Source: Rhodamnia argentea (lineage: Eukaryota; Streptophyta; Magnoliopsida; Myrtales; Myrtaceae). From it: a stretch of 64,000 nucleotides of DNA. Under the pieces are notes generated by a model. The model had not been told where the DNA came from and did not search any database. It saw only the letters and a program-made list of their open reading frames with translations. Below are positions 11,836 through 25,400 of the stretch, one piece after another. Each line of letters begins with the position of its first letter. Position 1 is the stretch's first letter. Position numbers and translations under genes: made by a program. Location: contig NC_063150.1 in the NCBI RefSeq assembly GCF_020921035.1, positions 32,039,826 to 32,103,825 on the forward strand, written 5' to 3'.

Positions 11836-12667
11836 TGTTGTGGGAGGATGTACAGTGGTGTTTTTGAGAATGATCCTAGTAACAAATGTGTTCGTGCATT
11901 TGTTAACTATACTCATTCAAAAAAATAATTCTACTTTAAAGGCAATTATTTTGTATAATATAAGACAGACAGTGTCAAAAATGTCAAACTTTTCTTAATT
12001 AGATGTTAACGAGTGACCCAAGGACACGTATTAATAAAATCTTCCTGAGAAATAGAGAATACAAAATCATATTGAGGATTATAAAATTAAAACCAAAAAG
12101 TCATAAACGAAAGTTAGAATAAAATTAAAATACAAATTTAAGGATTATTCACGTAATATGTATCAACATCCATAAATCATAAAAATTAGAAAAATTAGCC
12201 ACAAAATTTCAAACCAGCCGTAAAAAGTGATGTTATGTTAAAATTGAGATATGCGAATTGCTATTTATTTCCCTGAAATTGATGAAATTATAAACAAATT
12301 GGTATTAGTCATTTCAAAGATGCATATCAGAGTTTTCTAATTTGATAATGATTAATATTGTTGAAAAAAATTTAAGAACAAAAATTTAAAGCTTTACCTA
12401 TTTGGACTGAACCATGTAATATTTATGTGCCGAGTATAAATTAAGACGGCCTGTGATTGCTGTGTGAATGGACATTGACTTATATCTCTAAAATTCCTAA
12501 TTTTTATTATTCGGACATTTTTTTCGAATTCTACACCTGAGATCACATTCCTTTTCTGCTCCGTTAATAAATTTAGTTATTTTGGTCAGAAGTTGATAAA
12601 TTTATTCTCCGAACAAATAATCATACAATTCTAATCACTTTCAAGCAAATTTTATCGGGCTTCTCGT
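11836..12667. other. intergenic, AT-rich
   Basis: The sequence is AT-rich, with no open frame that I can support and no clear repeat ends. A 'gagtataaatt' word near 12432 is TATA-like, but it lies more than 500 bases before the next gene and is probably chance. Confidence 0.4.
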
Positions 12668-12779
12668 TCCAAAGCCCATATATAAAAATCAAATAGGCCC
12701 AATGTCACGGTCAGTCAGGCACCGTCAGCCAGGGCCCATTTTGAATTTTGGGCTTCGGAGATATTTGCGGGCCCATCTC
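12668..12779 (+). promoter_or_regulatory. site II (TGGGCC/GGCCCA) cluster upstream of the folate-receptor-like gene
   Basis: Within about 110 bases there are aagcccata, ggcccaatg, gggcccatt and gggcccatc words. These match site II / TCP-binding type elements typical of TATA-less housekeeping promoters in plants. They sit 170-290 bases before the start codon at 12953. Confidence 0.55.
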
Positions 12780-12952
12780 TAACTTCAAACCTTGACAAGA
12801 ACAAGCCCGGCCCGTCTACCCAATTCGTCCCGTACACTCGTCTGTACTGTAACTGGTGCGCATTGCGGAGCCGTGGAAATCGGTGGAGCTCGCGAAGAAG
12901 ACTCTTCCGGTTCTTCTACCTCTCGACTCTTGCAGATTCTCCATCCAAAGCG

Positions 12953-15566
12953 ATGCGAATATTGGATTCGTTCGTGATCACGAAGCTCGTGCTCTCGATC
13001 AGTCTGCTATTTCTCTCTTCTTCCGGTGAGCGTTTTTCATTTTCTGGAGATGATTATGTTGGGAGCTGAGCGCGGAGTTGCTTCAGTTTCGCATGGAGCT
13101 ACGGTTTTTGCTCCTTCTTTCTAGTTTCCAGTCGATTAGTTCAATAATCAGTAGTATGCTTTAGTTCGTAATCATCACGCACCTCGGTGATCAGAGACGA
13201 TCGGTGAATGAGTGCGGGCGATTTCGTGTAGCTGTAGCTGATTGGGGGACTAGCTCGCTTTGTTGATTACTCTTTGATTGGTTTCTTTCATTGTTCAATT
13301 TTTTTTTCTCTCTGCTATTTCGATTTATGCAGGCAGCTTAGCATCTAGCAGTTAGCCACAACCGGTTGTTCTTGACCATAACATGTGCTTCTTTGTTGTA
13401 GAGAATTCATTCCCCATTTTTTATGTTCGTTTTATTGGTTTTGTTGGTTGCTTGGTACTCCTAGATGCGGTGAGACCCGACGGAGTTTGCATTTCGAAAG
13501 GTGGTCGTTTCCCGCCCTTTGCTTCAGAAGGGAAGCCTCCAGGAAAGGTTAGTAGAGGGTCCAAGGATTTGACCCTTTGCCGCATTTTCCGGCAAAAGAC
13601 ATGCTGCGATGTGTCCCAGACGCTTCCTGCTTTGATAGCGACTAGGAGGCTCTCTTTGAAGGGAGAAGCAAGCAACGAGTGTGTGCAGCTGTGGGAGTTG
13701 CTGGAATGTTCTATCTGCGATCCACGCATTGGTGTTCAGCCTGGACCTCCTCTTATATGTGCCTCTCTTTGTGACAGAATCTTTCAGGCTTGCTCCAATG
13801 CTTACTTCTCGATGGATCCGAAGACACAGGTGAGTCTGTTGACTATTCTGTTATTTCCAATTCGACTCGCTGATGCCTGCTCCATCATATATTTTCTTTT
13901 CTCCATGAGAAAACTGTATAAATGGAGCATACTGTTGATTGTGACAAAAGTGACAGCTTATTTTGTAGTTCACTTTACTGTTATGAGCACCATTGCTGCC
14001 GCATTTCAGATATTGACCAAAAAATTGATGTTGGTCGGGAGATTGTTACTTCTCGATCAATTCCTATATGTATGTCATTATGCATGCTACCTACCTATAT
14101 GTGTTTGTTATGTGAATTGTGGGTTGTGTGTGTGTAAGACATAAGGATGTGCCAGATTTCCCACCTCTATAACTGTTTTATCTTGGATGATCCACATTAC
14201 CCACTCTCTAAGTTCTGAATTGATAGGTTCTCGCACCATGTGGAGTGAATGAGGTGATATGTGCTAGAGCTTCTGAATGTGTATCCAATGGCACTGAGCT
14301 GTGCCTTGCTGCTGGTTTTTCTGTGAAATTGGATGATGGTAGACTTGTTGGCTCTGAAGCAGCGCATTGTTATGGCGGTCAAGCTAGTTTAGACTCAATT
14401 TCCAGTTCATGGACGACTGCCGATTCTGAGATGCCTCACGTATCTGATGATCAGCAGCGGCTGGGGGGAATGCCATACAGTAAAACAGTATTTTGGGCGG
14501 TGGGAGGAATGGTCTTGACCGGAGGACTGCTGGTTATAAGGTGATTCTACTCTCCTTTGCACATAAAGTATCAATAGTTCAGGTGCTACATAGAAATAGG
14601 AGCAAAACATTCACCACCTATTTGTTGATTTCTGGAGTTGGATTTTCTTGAACTCTACGATCTCTCTCCTGAAGGTTATTTGTCACATGACCATTTCCCG
14701 TGTTTGCTTGGTGTCACTCAATTTTTTTTTTTCCTAGGAAGGAATTGAAGCGTGGATAGTATGTAGTTTTCAAACCTCAAATGTAAGTGATATATGAAAT
14801 GCATTTGCATGGTGGGTGCTGAAAATTAGCTCAAGCATCTTCTAAGTTAATTTTTTAGTAGCTTTTGAACTGTGTAGGTTAGTTGTTCCAGTTCCTGTAA
14901 GCAGTGGCTTGTTTGGTGACTGAACTCTTGTTTGCCACGCACCTTGAGTATGGATCTGCACAGGGAAAAAGTTGCTGTTCCATATGTGTAGCATTTCTGC
15001 AATTTGAAAAGAAATTTCAGGAAATGACCTGATTTTCCACTGGAAGCTTCTCATAACTTAATAAAAAGTCGATGTTGAGAGCAATGTTTTCTTGTCTCTC
15101 ACATGTCACATAATGAAGGGATGCCAGGAATTTGATTTTAGAACTCGAGACTGTTGTTCTCAGGATTTGGTTGAATAAATTGCTCAAGGCTATAATTTGC
15201 TTCTATCTCACGATTATGGATGCTCAAAACTAGGGCGTGGTTCCAATATGCATTAGTCAGCCAAAAGGAAAAGAATTTTGGTTCAGAGTTTCTCAGATAA
15301 ATCACGTAATTTCTGATGTACTGTTTTTCATTTTATTGTACAAAAAGTATCCATCTGATTCTCTATATATGGCCTGTCCTTGAGGTCTTATGGGCATTAG
15401 ATTTGTTCTGTATCTTTGAATGTACTTCATCCTTACCTACAGGAGGAGGAGAAGCAAGAGCCACTACCAGAAAATTGCTGCTATTCAGCGTGTTGCAAGG
15501 AGACTGGAAGCTCAGACAAATCAGAAATCTTTCAATTCACGTAGTAAGAAGGGGAAGGGAGGATAA
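12953..15566 (+). CDS. folate-receptor-like domain membrane protein
   Basis: The exons are 12953-13025, 13465-13829, 14227-14540 and 15443-15566, giving 291 aa. Residues 1-24 are a signal peptide (MRILDSFVITKLVLSISLLF). The ectodomain carries the Cys-rich folate-receptor signature: KDLTLCRIFRQKTCCD, CVQLWELLECSICDP, PGPPLICASLCDRIFQACS and VLAPCGVNEVICARASE. A transmembrane helix follows (FWAVGGMVLTGGLLVI). The last exon encodes a basic cytosolic tail starting RRRRSKSHYQK. The layout is therefore type I membrane, entering the secretory pathway. Plants make folate, so what this domain binds is not established. The start is the first ATG that gives a signal peptide. Other frames run open through the introns for over 200 codons and could mislead gene callers: the exon 2 frame runs on past its donor at 13829. 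Site II promoter motifs lie upstream. Confidence 0.88.
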
Positions 15567-16029
15567 ATCTTCGCTATGTGCTCCTTTTACAGGTGAAGCA
15601 ATGAACTCAGTTACCTTAAACTTTATGTAATTATTGGAGAACTGCATAGCTATTAGTTTGGGAATTATGCAGTGAGATGTTAGAATCTCCTATGCCTTCT
15701 CCTCTGGCCATCAGGCATATCAAGAAACTAGGTATCGCTGCAGATGCATGCCTCATTTGAGTTAATCAGATGCTTAATGTTTATGTGATTTCTTTAGGCT
15801 AGCATTCGGAAAGTTTATGGCTTTTTGCTTCTGAGCTCAAAAAACCTCATCGATGGCCAATATAAATTTAATCTCTCTGAGTTATGGCTACCTAATTTGG
15901 TAATTTTCTGGGAATTAGAAGGCGATAGATCTCATTGTCATTTCTAGACTGCATTTTTCCTGTTAAAGAATCCTTCTTTGAGAGGGCAAAAGTAAGCTGA
16001 GCTTTTGTAGGTTTGTCTTTTTCTTTTAG

Positions 16030-16165
16030 CCTTGTGGGTCACACCCCTTGTATGGGTGTCCGTAACTCAACCCATTCTCAAAGGTGAGGACCAAACTCCT
16101 CACCCCATTCCATAGACAAATGGTGGCCACTGCGCCATGAACCCAGTGGCTTGTTGGCTTGGCTA
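16030..16165 (-). mobile_element. tRNA-derived SINE fragment
   Basis: On the minus strand an A-box-like tggcgcagtggcc is followed about 75 bases later by a B-box-like gggttgagttac. In between lies 'ggggtgaggagtttggtcc'. This spacing and wording fit a tRNA-related Pol III promoter of a plant SINE. No clear poly-A end or target duplication was seen. Confidence 0.45.
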
Positions 16166-16527
16166 CCTTCTTCACTTAAGCAGTAGAAGCACGACTTTAT
16201 GCTGTTTTTGTGATTCCAAAAGGTGTAGTAATACTTCTGTTTGCAGGTAAACCTATCTGCAATTGTAATTACCACAAGAAAACTGCCATCCTTCAGCAAG
16301 CTGTTTTTGTGATACTGAAGCAACAATTTATGCTTGTTCTTGCCGTAATCAAGACGAGGCATGGATCACTCGGCATACGTTCAGCTTTTTGGCAGGAAGA
16401 AATGAGGAAAACACGCCTTCTTCATTTGTCAAGAAGAGGGATTTTGGGCTGTAACCTGTCTTGTCATCTTACATTTTTCTAAAGTTGCAGAAACTTGGTT
16501 CTGCCTTGCTTTTGGGAGATGGAAATC

Positions 16528-16615
16528 TTGGAGTAGAAATGTTTGCGTACACAGAGCCCATTGATGTCTATGTTGGAGTAGAAATATTTACATACGCAGA
16601 GCCCATTAATGTCTA
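16528..16615 (+). repeat. 45-bp tandem pair
   Basis: Two units start at 16528 and 16573, both beginning ttggagtagaaat and containing cagagcccatt.atgtcta. A few substitutions separate them. Confidence 0.75.
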
Positions 16616-17715
16616 CATAACACTGCGTAGCTTGATGCATCAGTGTGAATTCAGAAGGTTATCAGTCTATGGCTGGTGATGAATTCGCTGTTCGGATGTT
16701 GAAGTTAGCATCGGGTTTATAGTATCTGACTGGTGATTCAAAGCAGGGATTGATAGCGAACGCCGACTCGAACGTGCTACTAAAAGACAGATGTAAATCT
16801 GGAAGATGTCACATGAAGTGAAGATCGTTACAGAAGCATTATTCAAGGGCAGAAGCTGATGGATAAGCCTTTTTTACATAGTGCACCGGCCTGTGCTTCT
16901 AAGCCACTCAATAGTTCTACGGTTGGTTGCTTGCTTGAGAATACACTCCATATCTATTCACTGATCTCCAAGAACTCTGGAAAAATCAATGTTAGAGAGT
17001 TTTGTCCGTCTAAAGGGGTCGACAAAAATGGACATTTTCAAGAATCCATGAATTCCCAAACGACCTCTTTTCTCGAAAGAAATTGCCTTGAAACACGCGG
17101 CCGCTTTTAACACAAACACCAAATTGAGGATGTCATTAGTCACACTCAACAGGGAAGAAAACCGAAAAAATATCAACGTAAGCTTGTCGCGGAGACGACT
17201 CTTGAGCACACTTGCAGTTGACACGAAAAATTACAGACGACAAAAAATTTCAAATCATCAGTTTACCCTAGGTTGAGCGATTTCCGTTGGGTGTCCTAAG
17301 TGTCTAAGATCTCCATTTCTCAGCTGAAAGTCGTGAATGTACGATTGAAGATCCTGAACCAACTCTCTCATCCTACTGTCGTTGCAACACTCGGATATTC
17401 TTGAGAGATACGACTTCTTCGTCAAAAACGGAGGGCATATCCTTATCCAAATGTTTCTTACGACAGGTACCGAGCTTATGCATCAAACCAGCTTTTGTTC
17501 TCATATTTCTTGTCGAGAAAATGAACATCTTCCAGGACCACGGTCCGCAGATCAGACTCTTCCGAGCTGTGGAGGCTGCTCATACAAGTCAAGAAGAAAG
17601 TCATTTCACAGCCCCACACCGAAATCGACTTAAATGAGACAGAAAAAGAAAAAAAAAACAAACAAGCCTGATCTTTGTTGCCGTTGAATGGCGAAGCCCA
17701 CGAAGACAAAGAAAG

Positions 17716-19785
17716 TTAAAAACTTTTCAATACCTTCTTTAGAGTCATTCTTGAAGAACTAGAACTGCCAGAAGCTTTGCTTTCAGTTGGTTTCAGTATC
17801 TCAAACGAACACACCAAATTCTCATCGACACTTAGCAATGCACCTGCATTGTCAAACTCCCCTCCATAATTGGGAGCTGAAAAGATTGTGACTAACCGCC
17901 GTTTCGCGAAGAATTCGTACCCGTCCTCCACAACCTGCAATTAACCCCAGAAGATCTTTTTGGTATCTTTTCCAGGCAAAATTGAAGGGAAGGACATCAT
18001 GATGTAATGGTCAGCCACGACTATTGCAGTGTTTGTTGATTGTACAAAATGTTTTTCGAGAACAAGTTGATCGAAATAAAGAGTATACTAAAGAGTAGGC
18101 TCCTTCAGAGTGCAAATCCAGCCAAGCATTACAGTTCTATTATCTACATGACAATAACTAGTTCCTCCAGATTCTGCAGATAGTCCTTCAATTAATATGG
18201 AGCACTACCGATCAGCAAGTGCCAAAACCACTGGTGGGGAGATTTCAAGCCATAAATCGTACGGATAGTTATGACGATATCATTTTTTTTTTACAACACT
18301 AAAGTAAGGTACAATATTCAGAATATGATGGAACAATGAAACAGGAGACAGGAATTTGGCAGGGTTGTTATTGTGTTAATGCATGTGCTGGTAAAAGAAA
18401 TTGTTTGGTGAGCAAAAAGCTACCTAGACATAATACCATTCATAAAAATTTGAAAAATGGCCTGTCAACACATTATAAGAATTCTGACAACATTAAATGG
18501 GTTTATTTTTCATTTCAAGAGTCGATGAAGCGCCTCAAGTTTAAGAGTGCCCTGAAAATTCTTGCAGCATTTTGAATCTTTAACAGGCATCAAGCTGGAT
18601 AATAAAGAGATTGGCTTACCTGATGACCTCGGCAAATGAGATCAAGATCGTTGTTATCCAAAAACTCAGCAACCTTATCAGCTCCAAAAGTACACGAGAC
18701 ACCACGATCACTATCCGTCCAACCATCATTACTAGGATCTGGGTCAGACCACAGGAGATCACAGAGAAGACCCGCATCGGGAACGTCTGTTGGCCTCGAA
18801 ATTTCCTTTATTTGATCCAACTTGTTCAACTCTGGGGAGAGGCCCCCATGCATGCAAAGTATCTTATCATCGATAAGGGCAGCCACCGGCAGGCAATTGA
18901 AGCAATCCGTAAAGATTTTCCAAAGCCTAACATTAAATCGCCTTTTGCACTCATCATAAAAACCGTAGATGCGATTTATTTTCGCGTCTTCGTGGTTTCC
19001 CCTCAAGAGAAAAACTTTGTCGGGATATCTTACTTTGTAGGCCAGAAGCAAACATATCGTCTCCAAACTGTGCTTCCCCCGATCTACATAATCTCCTAAA
19101 AAAAGATAGCTCGCAGAAGGAGGGTGGCCACCATGCTCAAATAGCCTCAGTAGATCATGGTATTGTCCGTGTATATCACCTGTAAGAGACCTGCAACATT
19201 AGAATCACTTGACACATACTAACTTGAGAGTAAAGAATGCGCTGACAAGCTAGACAACAGAAGCTTGCATTCAGTTCAAATGAATTTGTACCATTTTCCA
19301 CTTAATTGAAGAGCCTGAAACTAATGAGCAATCCTTTCCAGTCCTCTTACGTAGAAAACCCATCCTTGGAGTATCTATCCTCCCCACTCCATCAGGCAAC
19401 CTTAACCAATTTCCTTTTTCGGTCGAATAACATTAACCGATTCACCAATGCTTTGATGCGCATAAACCAAATTATAACGTCTCAAGATTCTTACTTCCAG
19501 CAGCCTGCTCTTTATTCATTTGCTAAGCAAGAATGAACACACAATAAAATAGTTACACTAGCAAACACGAGTAATTGTTTCATCATATTAACTACCTCCA
19601 ACGTTAGAGAAGACAGCAAAAACGACTGCAGATTCCTAGCCATGAGAAGCAAAAAAACTATAACACACAAGCCCTTATGATTATTGGTTCCTAGCCATTT
19701 GCCATTTAATCCTTTGCCACAGACTAATGCACCTCTGCACAACCAAAACCACCTTCGAATCAATCATGAGATGAGAGCATGACAA

Positions 19786-19834
<49 letters not shown>

Positions 19835-20034
19835 ATACCGCAGATTCTAATAGGAGCATGAAGCTCCAAGAGATTCGGCTGAGAGAGGAAGATTTGGCGA
19901 GCGTTGATGCAGAGTTGGCGGATCTCAGCCTCAGAAAGCTGAACTTGCTTCCCTCCTTTGCCTTCCAATAATCTCCTTATTATGTCATCCAACACACCCT
20001 TCTCCATCATCCCTTCCATCGTCATCATCATCAT
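17716..20034 (-). CDS. TOPP: serine/threonine protein phosphatase PP1 catalytic subunit (TOPP type)
   Basis: The exons on the minus strand are 20034-19839, 19179-18620 and 17934-17716, giving 324 aa; the edge at 17934 could be off by one base. The two-metal phosphoesterase motifs are all present: GDIHG at 66-70, GDYVDRG at 94-100 and RGNHE at 125-129. They are followed by the PP1 words [58 protein letters not shown] and [13 protein letters not shown]. The N-terminus [19 protein letters not shown] resembles plant TOPP8/9-like isoforms, and the length equals such isoforms. It dephosphorylates Ser/Thr of many targets in nucleus and cytosol, steered by regulatory subunits. The start is one of four consecutive ATGs; the same frame continues 12 codons upstream without another ATG. 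Intron 1 begins with a long GA/TC run. The exact TOPP number is not resolved. Confidence 0.95.
19789..19832. repeat. GA microsatellite in PP1 intron 1
   Basis: About 21 GA units lie immediately inside the first intron, seven bases from its 5' splice site (TC-rich on the coding strand). Confidence 0.9.
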
Positions 20035-20328
20035 CTTCTTCTCTTTCTCCACTCCAAAACACACTAACAATCAACTCCTCCTCAAAATCAACAAGATTAA
20101 ACCTTCTCAGCTTGTTTCTGTAGAAACAAACAGCTCAAAGGGTGTGCATAAGAACAAGAATATGAAGGATACATCCAAATGGAAAAAATGGGTCCTGCAA
20201 ATCCCTTAACTTTAAAGGGATTAAGAGGAGAGGAACAAAAGGGTATCTGCTGAATTGAGCGATACGGATCCAAAGAGCTCCACCTTATTTTTTGTTAAAT
20301 GGAAATAAACCCAGAAGGGTATGCTCAG

Positions 20329-20334
<6 letters not shown>

Positions 20335-20363
<29 letters not shown>

Positions 20364-20517
20364 AATGGAGAGGATTATGCTTATATACGTGGAATTTGGA
20401 AGATTTCCATGAACTTTCTCTCTGTGAGAGAGAGGAAGAGAGAGAATCTGATAAAAACTAGCACTTGCAATATGAATTGAATGAGCAAATCCAATCTTAA
20501 GAAACAGATTGAGGCAG

Positions 20518-20555
<38 letters not shown>
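20335..20555. repeat. two GA microsatellites in the PP1 5' leader/promoter
   Basis: GA runs lie at 20335-20362 and 20521-20555, which is (TC)n on the PP1 coding strand, 300-520 bases before its start codon. TC-rich tracts are common in plant 5' leaders and core promoters. The long open frames seen here are artefacts of the dinucleotide. Confidence 0.8.
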
Positions 20556-20559
<4 letters not shown>

Positions 20560-21735
20560 AAAGAGAAGAGAACGAGAGAGACAAGACAAGAAAAATCAGC
20601 GCTTGGAGATTGTGACGAGCACAATATCAAAAATGGGGTTGTCAATTTTGTGTGAGAATGAATCTCTGCCTTTGCAAGTAGATTATTCTTTACGGTTGAT
20701 GAAGAAACCTCAAAAAGCGGGCGACTACTCGGCGCCTCACAAGAGCCGGCGATTTAGCCATCTGCCTTTACGTTTCTTCTCTCCTCTCTGCTTTCACTTC
20801 AGGAGACTTTAATACCAGTTATTTACTATTACCCACGTCTAGACAACGTTTGGCATTTTCCTTGCAAAGCAAAAGAAGAACTTTTTAAGGATCCGAATCA
20901 TCCATCCACCTTCGAAATAAACTACTGGCATTCTAAACAAGTGTTCTATACCCAATTCAAAGCCGTTGAATTTGCTCGCCTCCAGCTTCGCAAAGAAACA
21001 AATTTGACCTGGGCATTTAAAGAAACGATGACCTTTTCACCCGGTCTCTGCCCAAATCTATCAAACCATTTTTCCAATATAATACCTTACACATCCGATG
21101 CACCCAGGATTGAAATATTCAATGAATACCAGTAAAGTTTTCAACTTTGCAGACCTGACAGGATTTGGACATGCGATTCTAGAGAAAAATCCGACCTTTC
21201 CTGGATGGCCAAAAAAGGGAGAAAAACTGAACATATGAGCGAGTGAATTGTCTGATGAGAGAGCCCACAAGGGGTAAAACATATCAGATGATGAGTACAG
21301 ATGAAGGAAGAGATGTGGGAGTAATGTTCACGACAAGTAGCTTGGTGGGTTAATTTTGTAAAGATGAGGGGCGGAGAACGATAGTGGCCGACTCCCTTTT
21401 CTTTTTTGTTTTTACCCTTTTGAGCTTCGCAACTTGAAGAAACCGCGTACTTTGAAAAGTCAAGTGTTTGTGTCTTAACATGAACTTCTGACACCCCACC
21501 ACAATGTGGAATGAGATCCAAGTCAAGCTCGATCACAATAGCTCCTATTCTATTTCCCCCAAATCTCACCCTTCAATTTAAAATGCTTTCTTCACCCCAT
21601 CGTGGAAGACCACGTAAGAAGTCACCCTTAATTTTAATGTTTCCCTTTCGTTAGTTGGTGCCTTCCTTGGACCCAACTTAAATTCAGTTCATTTGATTGA
21701 CAAACAAAGGCATGGTTCACAAACTCAATGAACGC
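20556..21735. other. intergenic, upstream of PP1
   Basis: This is the region behind the PP1 promoter. It contains no supported gene and no clear repeat. The open stretch at 21141-21569 (-) looks random in composition and has no family signature. Confidence 0.4.
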
Positions 21736-22470
21736 ATAAGTCATAAACTAGCGATTATGCCAATTCAGTCCGGCGATCGGTTGGAGGAAGAAGGGAAAGA
21801 AAAAAAAAAGAAGAAGAAAGAAGGAAAAAGAAAAATAGGAACATATATAAATAAATTCGAGTAATATTATAATATTATTAAAACTTGCCACGTTACCGTC
21901 TAGGAAGCATCGACACTTTTCGGAGGGCTTCGCGTCGTGTTGTGTATTGTCCGACACTTTTCAACACTCTGACACTCTCCGACATGTGATCGACATGTGG
22001 TCAATACTCTAGACACACCAATGACACGGGAAATTCAATATTCCAACAAGCCATTTCGACACACACGGGATCAATTTTAAGCATTTTCAATAAATTAGAG
22101 TCAAAATGTAGATTTGTCAAAAATATATATCCAACCACCCTAAAGTTAATATTCTCGGTCGCAAAAAAAAAAAATCGCGATTGACAGTTTTATATGTATA
22201 TGATAAATTATCATGTATATATAAAATATATACTTAACATACAATGTGTCTCAATATGTAGAAATTTTTTATTTTTTTAGAAATGGCGTGTCGTGTTGCG
22301 GGTCGCATGTCGATGTCGGTCTTGTTTAGGTTCTTGCTAGCGGCGTCACGTTAGAGATTTTCGAACAAAATTGGCCGGAAAGACCGAATTGGTACAAATG
22401 TAAAATGTTTAGGACTGAATTGATAAAAAAAAAGGTTTATGATTGAATTATGATTTTTTTTTGCAATTAT
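21736..22470. mobile_element. TIR element, family II
   Basis: The left end 'taagtcataaactag' faces the right end 'ggtttatgattgaattatg'. The inner part has 'tgccaattcagtccgg' on the left, and 'gaccgaattggtacaaat' on the right mirrors it. The core includes runs of 'gacactttt' words. It is the same family as 11111-11835, with no coding capacity. Confidence 0.5.
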
Positions 22471-25400
22471 TTCAACGCATCGAGTATCGCTTGAATAAAA
22501 TTTGTTTAGTTGATGATGATGGTGGTGGTGATGAGCAATGAGCCACTCTGCAACTTGCTTGGCTCACAAATGTCACCACTTTCAAGCACAGAATAGATAA
22601 GCTTAACAGTAATTTTTTTTTTTTTATGGGGGGAGCATCGCCATTTCATTAAACTGGATGAATCAATGGATTTGCTTTTGGCACTCCAATGACATGTTCA
22701 ACTCATTAGATTCTACACAATTCATGTTCTCTTCATATGTTCGGGAAGTTTCACTCCACTTCTTCACGTTCAAGACGGGGTTGGGGTCAAAGGGGAGTTT
22801 CTATTAGCATGTCATTGTCAAGTGGGCTTCCCAAGAGCTCCTGGTGTTCAAACTGGATTGGGTTATTCTTTGAAAACTAGAGCTCCGCCTCCTTTTTCGT
22901 TTTTACAATAAGTGCTGAGACCAAGTCAATTTGGAGTTTACAGCAGTACAGGGAAAGCAGAAGATTAAGCAGGTTTGAACTGTGGAATGAAAAGGATAGT
23001 CTTAGCTTGGAAAGAGTTGATGCAGAAAGAAAGAAAGAAATGGAAAGCAAAGGAGCGCCACCAACAACATGCTATTTGCTCAATGTGAGAAAAAGAGATC
23101 AATGAGATACTCAGAGCTTTCTGCCCGAAGATAATAACTCAATATCAGGCAAGGAAGAACAAACAAAATCATTCACGACGTAGCTGAATTTGATCGACCT
23201 ACGACGCCGTGGATGCTGATGCGCGTTTCAAGAAACAGAACGCGGCAACATTCGAGGAAATGATTTCCAAGTCATACTTTGCGAATTGGGTAGTTTCGAC
23301 TGCCAGCTGCAAAAGAGCAGTACCTTCTCCACAGACGGCACAATAAGGCAGAGCTACTCACCTTCTTCCACGCACCTACCTCAACTAAATGTCAGTTACA
23401 GTGGTTGAAGGGCAACAAAACAGTCTATGTAAACTGTCCTTAAAAAGAAGACAAAGTGTCCCCTCCTTTAAAGAACTATTGGCCTCCACATATATAGAGG
23501 GTTTCACCTGGTCTGGAAGTTAATTATCTGCATCTACCTTAAGATATTTTGGAGTTCAATGGCACTTGCCTCAGTTTCCTTGTGATGTCAATGGAGTTGC
23601 GTCCACTTTTGGTCTAAAGGAACGGAAAACCAGAGTATGCAAGTTCAGCTCTCAAGTCATGCCAACATATGAAAGTTTCCCATGGCTTACATCGTTAAGC
23701 TCCCATAAAATGAACGTAAGCTAGAAATTTTCTTAATTATCCATTTGAAAAGGGGTTTTCCGGTGCGCCGGGTAGTTCACCCAATGCATATATGAAAATT
23801 TGTATTGGTGCCCTCCACTGGGTGCCAATTGTGATCTATCCATTTCCAACCATTTTCATGGGGAGCCCAATATGTAATATCATGGTCGCGTGAATCTGGT
23901 CATACATGGATGATGTTTTAGAAGAGCTGCAACAGCATTCGTGCAAAAGAATTCACTTCTCCTCAAATCGGCTATGATCATTCCAAGTCCCAGAGGACGT
24001 TCAATCAAGACGATGGAATGGCAGAATCATTCTGTTTTTAACTCAGTAACCATTCTTCATGTCATACTAATTAGGCCAGGTGCAAATCTTCTTTCTGCTC
24101 CAAGTTGCATGCAACAACCATTCTTGAGATGAGAAGTAGCGGAAATTCGTTGCACAGTGAGCTCTTAAAACCAACCGCTGCAAACTCTTACTTTATCTAT
24201 AATTTGTAGCATTCCAGAAAATCCTGTTGTCCTATTGTTAGCAGCATGACCGGTTTAACTAAACAAAGAGAAGAGAAGAAGCAGCGAATAGAGGGAGTTC
24301 AACTCCACAACTTGAAACTGCTAATCATATTTGGATTCCAAAGGGGAGAACCAGAATCAACATTCAAAAGAACAGCCACAAAAGCTTCCTGACGTACGAA
24401 GTAAAGTGCAAGAATCTTGAGGTTATTACCGCACCAAACTTTGTACCAAATACGAACGGCGACCATTGCCCGCATCAAATCTGATCAGTGATTCTAAATT
24501 TCCTATCCCATGTGTTTCAAGACTCCAACAACATGATCTGAGCGCACATCCAGAGAGCAAGAAATGGATGCAAGAAGTGACCTTTGGTTTTATCACAATT
24601 GTGGAGGAAAATTAATTCTTGAGCTCTTTGCTAAAGGAAGGGTAGGCTGAATGCCTCTTCACGAAAGAAGCATGCCATCTAGATTCAGTAGCCACAAAAA
24701 GATTCCAAGCATCTTCGCAGCCATCATATGTAATTGCTTTCACATCTATTTTCTGCTCTTTATTAATTTTTTTTTTTGTTGTTTTGTAAAACTTGAAAAC
24801 AATGAAGCCTAGCAACATTTCCTTTTCTTGATCAATTTTCTATCTTCATTATCAGACCAGAAAATAACAGGACCAATTTCTCCCCATCAATCTTATCAAT
24901 AATGCCCCATCTCCAGTTAAATTCTACAAGAAAATACTCATATGTGGCAGCAGAACCATGCCTGAACCATTGTACATGGCATAAATGGTATCATTCAGCC
25001 TCTTCCCATTTATTAGATTGCACAACGGACTACAACATTTTGAAGTCACAATCTATGCTTTGAACAGTGAAAAAAAACTAAAAGATCAAATTCTTTTGCA
25101 AATTATTGATAAAGTGTGCTATGCAATAAGATATTAACTAGTACAAGTTTTTCCGCCTATAAATATAGACTGCTCTGAGCAATCTCAGTAACACAATCCA
25201 GAGACCTATTCAAAAGTTGGCTATAGATTTAAGTTCACCGGCATTTGAAACTTATGAAGAACACCTGATCAGTTGAAAGCTAATAATGAAAATGTGATTC
25301 ATGACCCATGTTGACAATGAGAAGCAACCAAAATCTGATCAATTGATATGGCAGTGAGTGCATTTAAGCAAACCGTGTTCAAACGGAAGAAGCTATCCAC

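Larger units (their letters stand above)
15567..17715. other. intergenic between convergent genes; SINE and small tandem repeat
   Basis: This contains the 3' ends of two convergent genes. A tRNA-like SINE is at 16030-16165 (-) and a 45-bp tandem pair at 16528-16615. The rest is sequence of ordinary base content without a supported gene. Short open stretches on both strands lack family signatures. Confidence 0.5.

Noticed and set aside
13383-14144. A 253-codon open frame (+) in the folate-receptor-like gene
   Set aside because: It begins in intron 1 and runs through exon 2 into intron 2. The true protein uses only the part between the splice sites at 13465 and 13829.
20325-20645. Ser/Leu-rich frames around 20.3-20.6 kb
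   Set aside because: They are translations of the GA/TC microsatellites; no conserved sequence.
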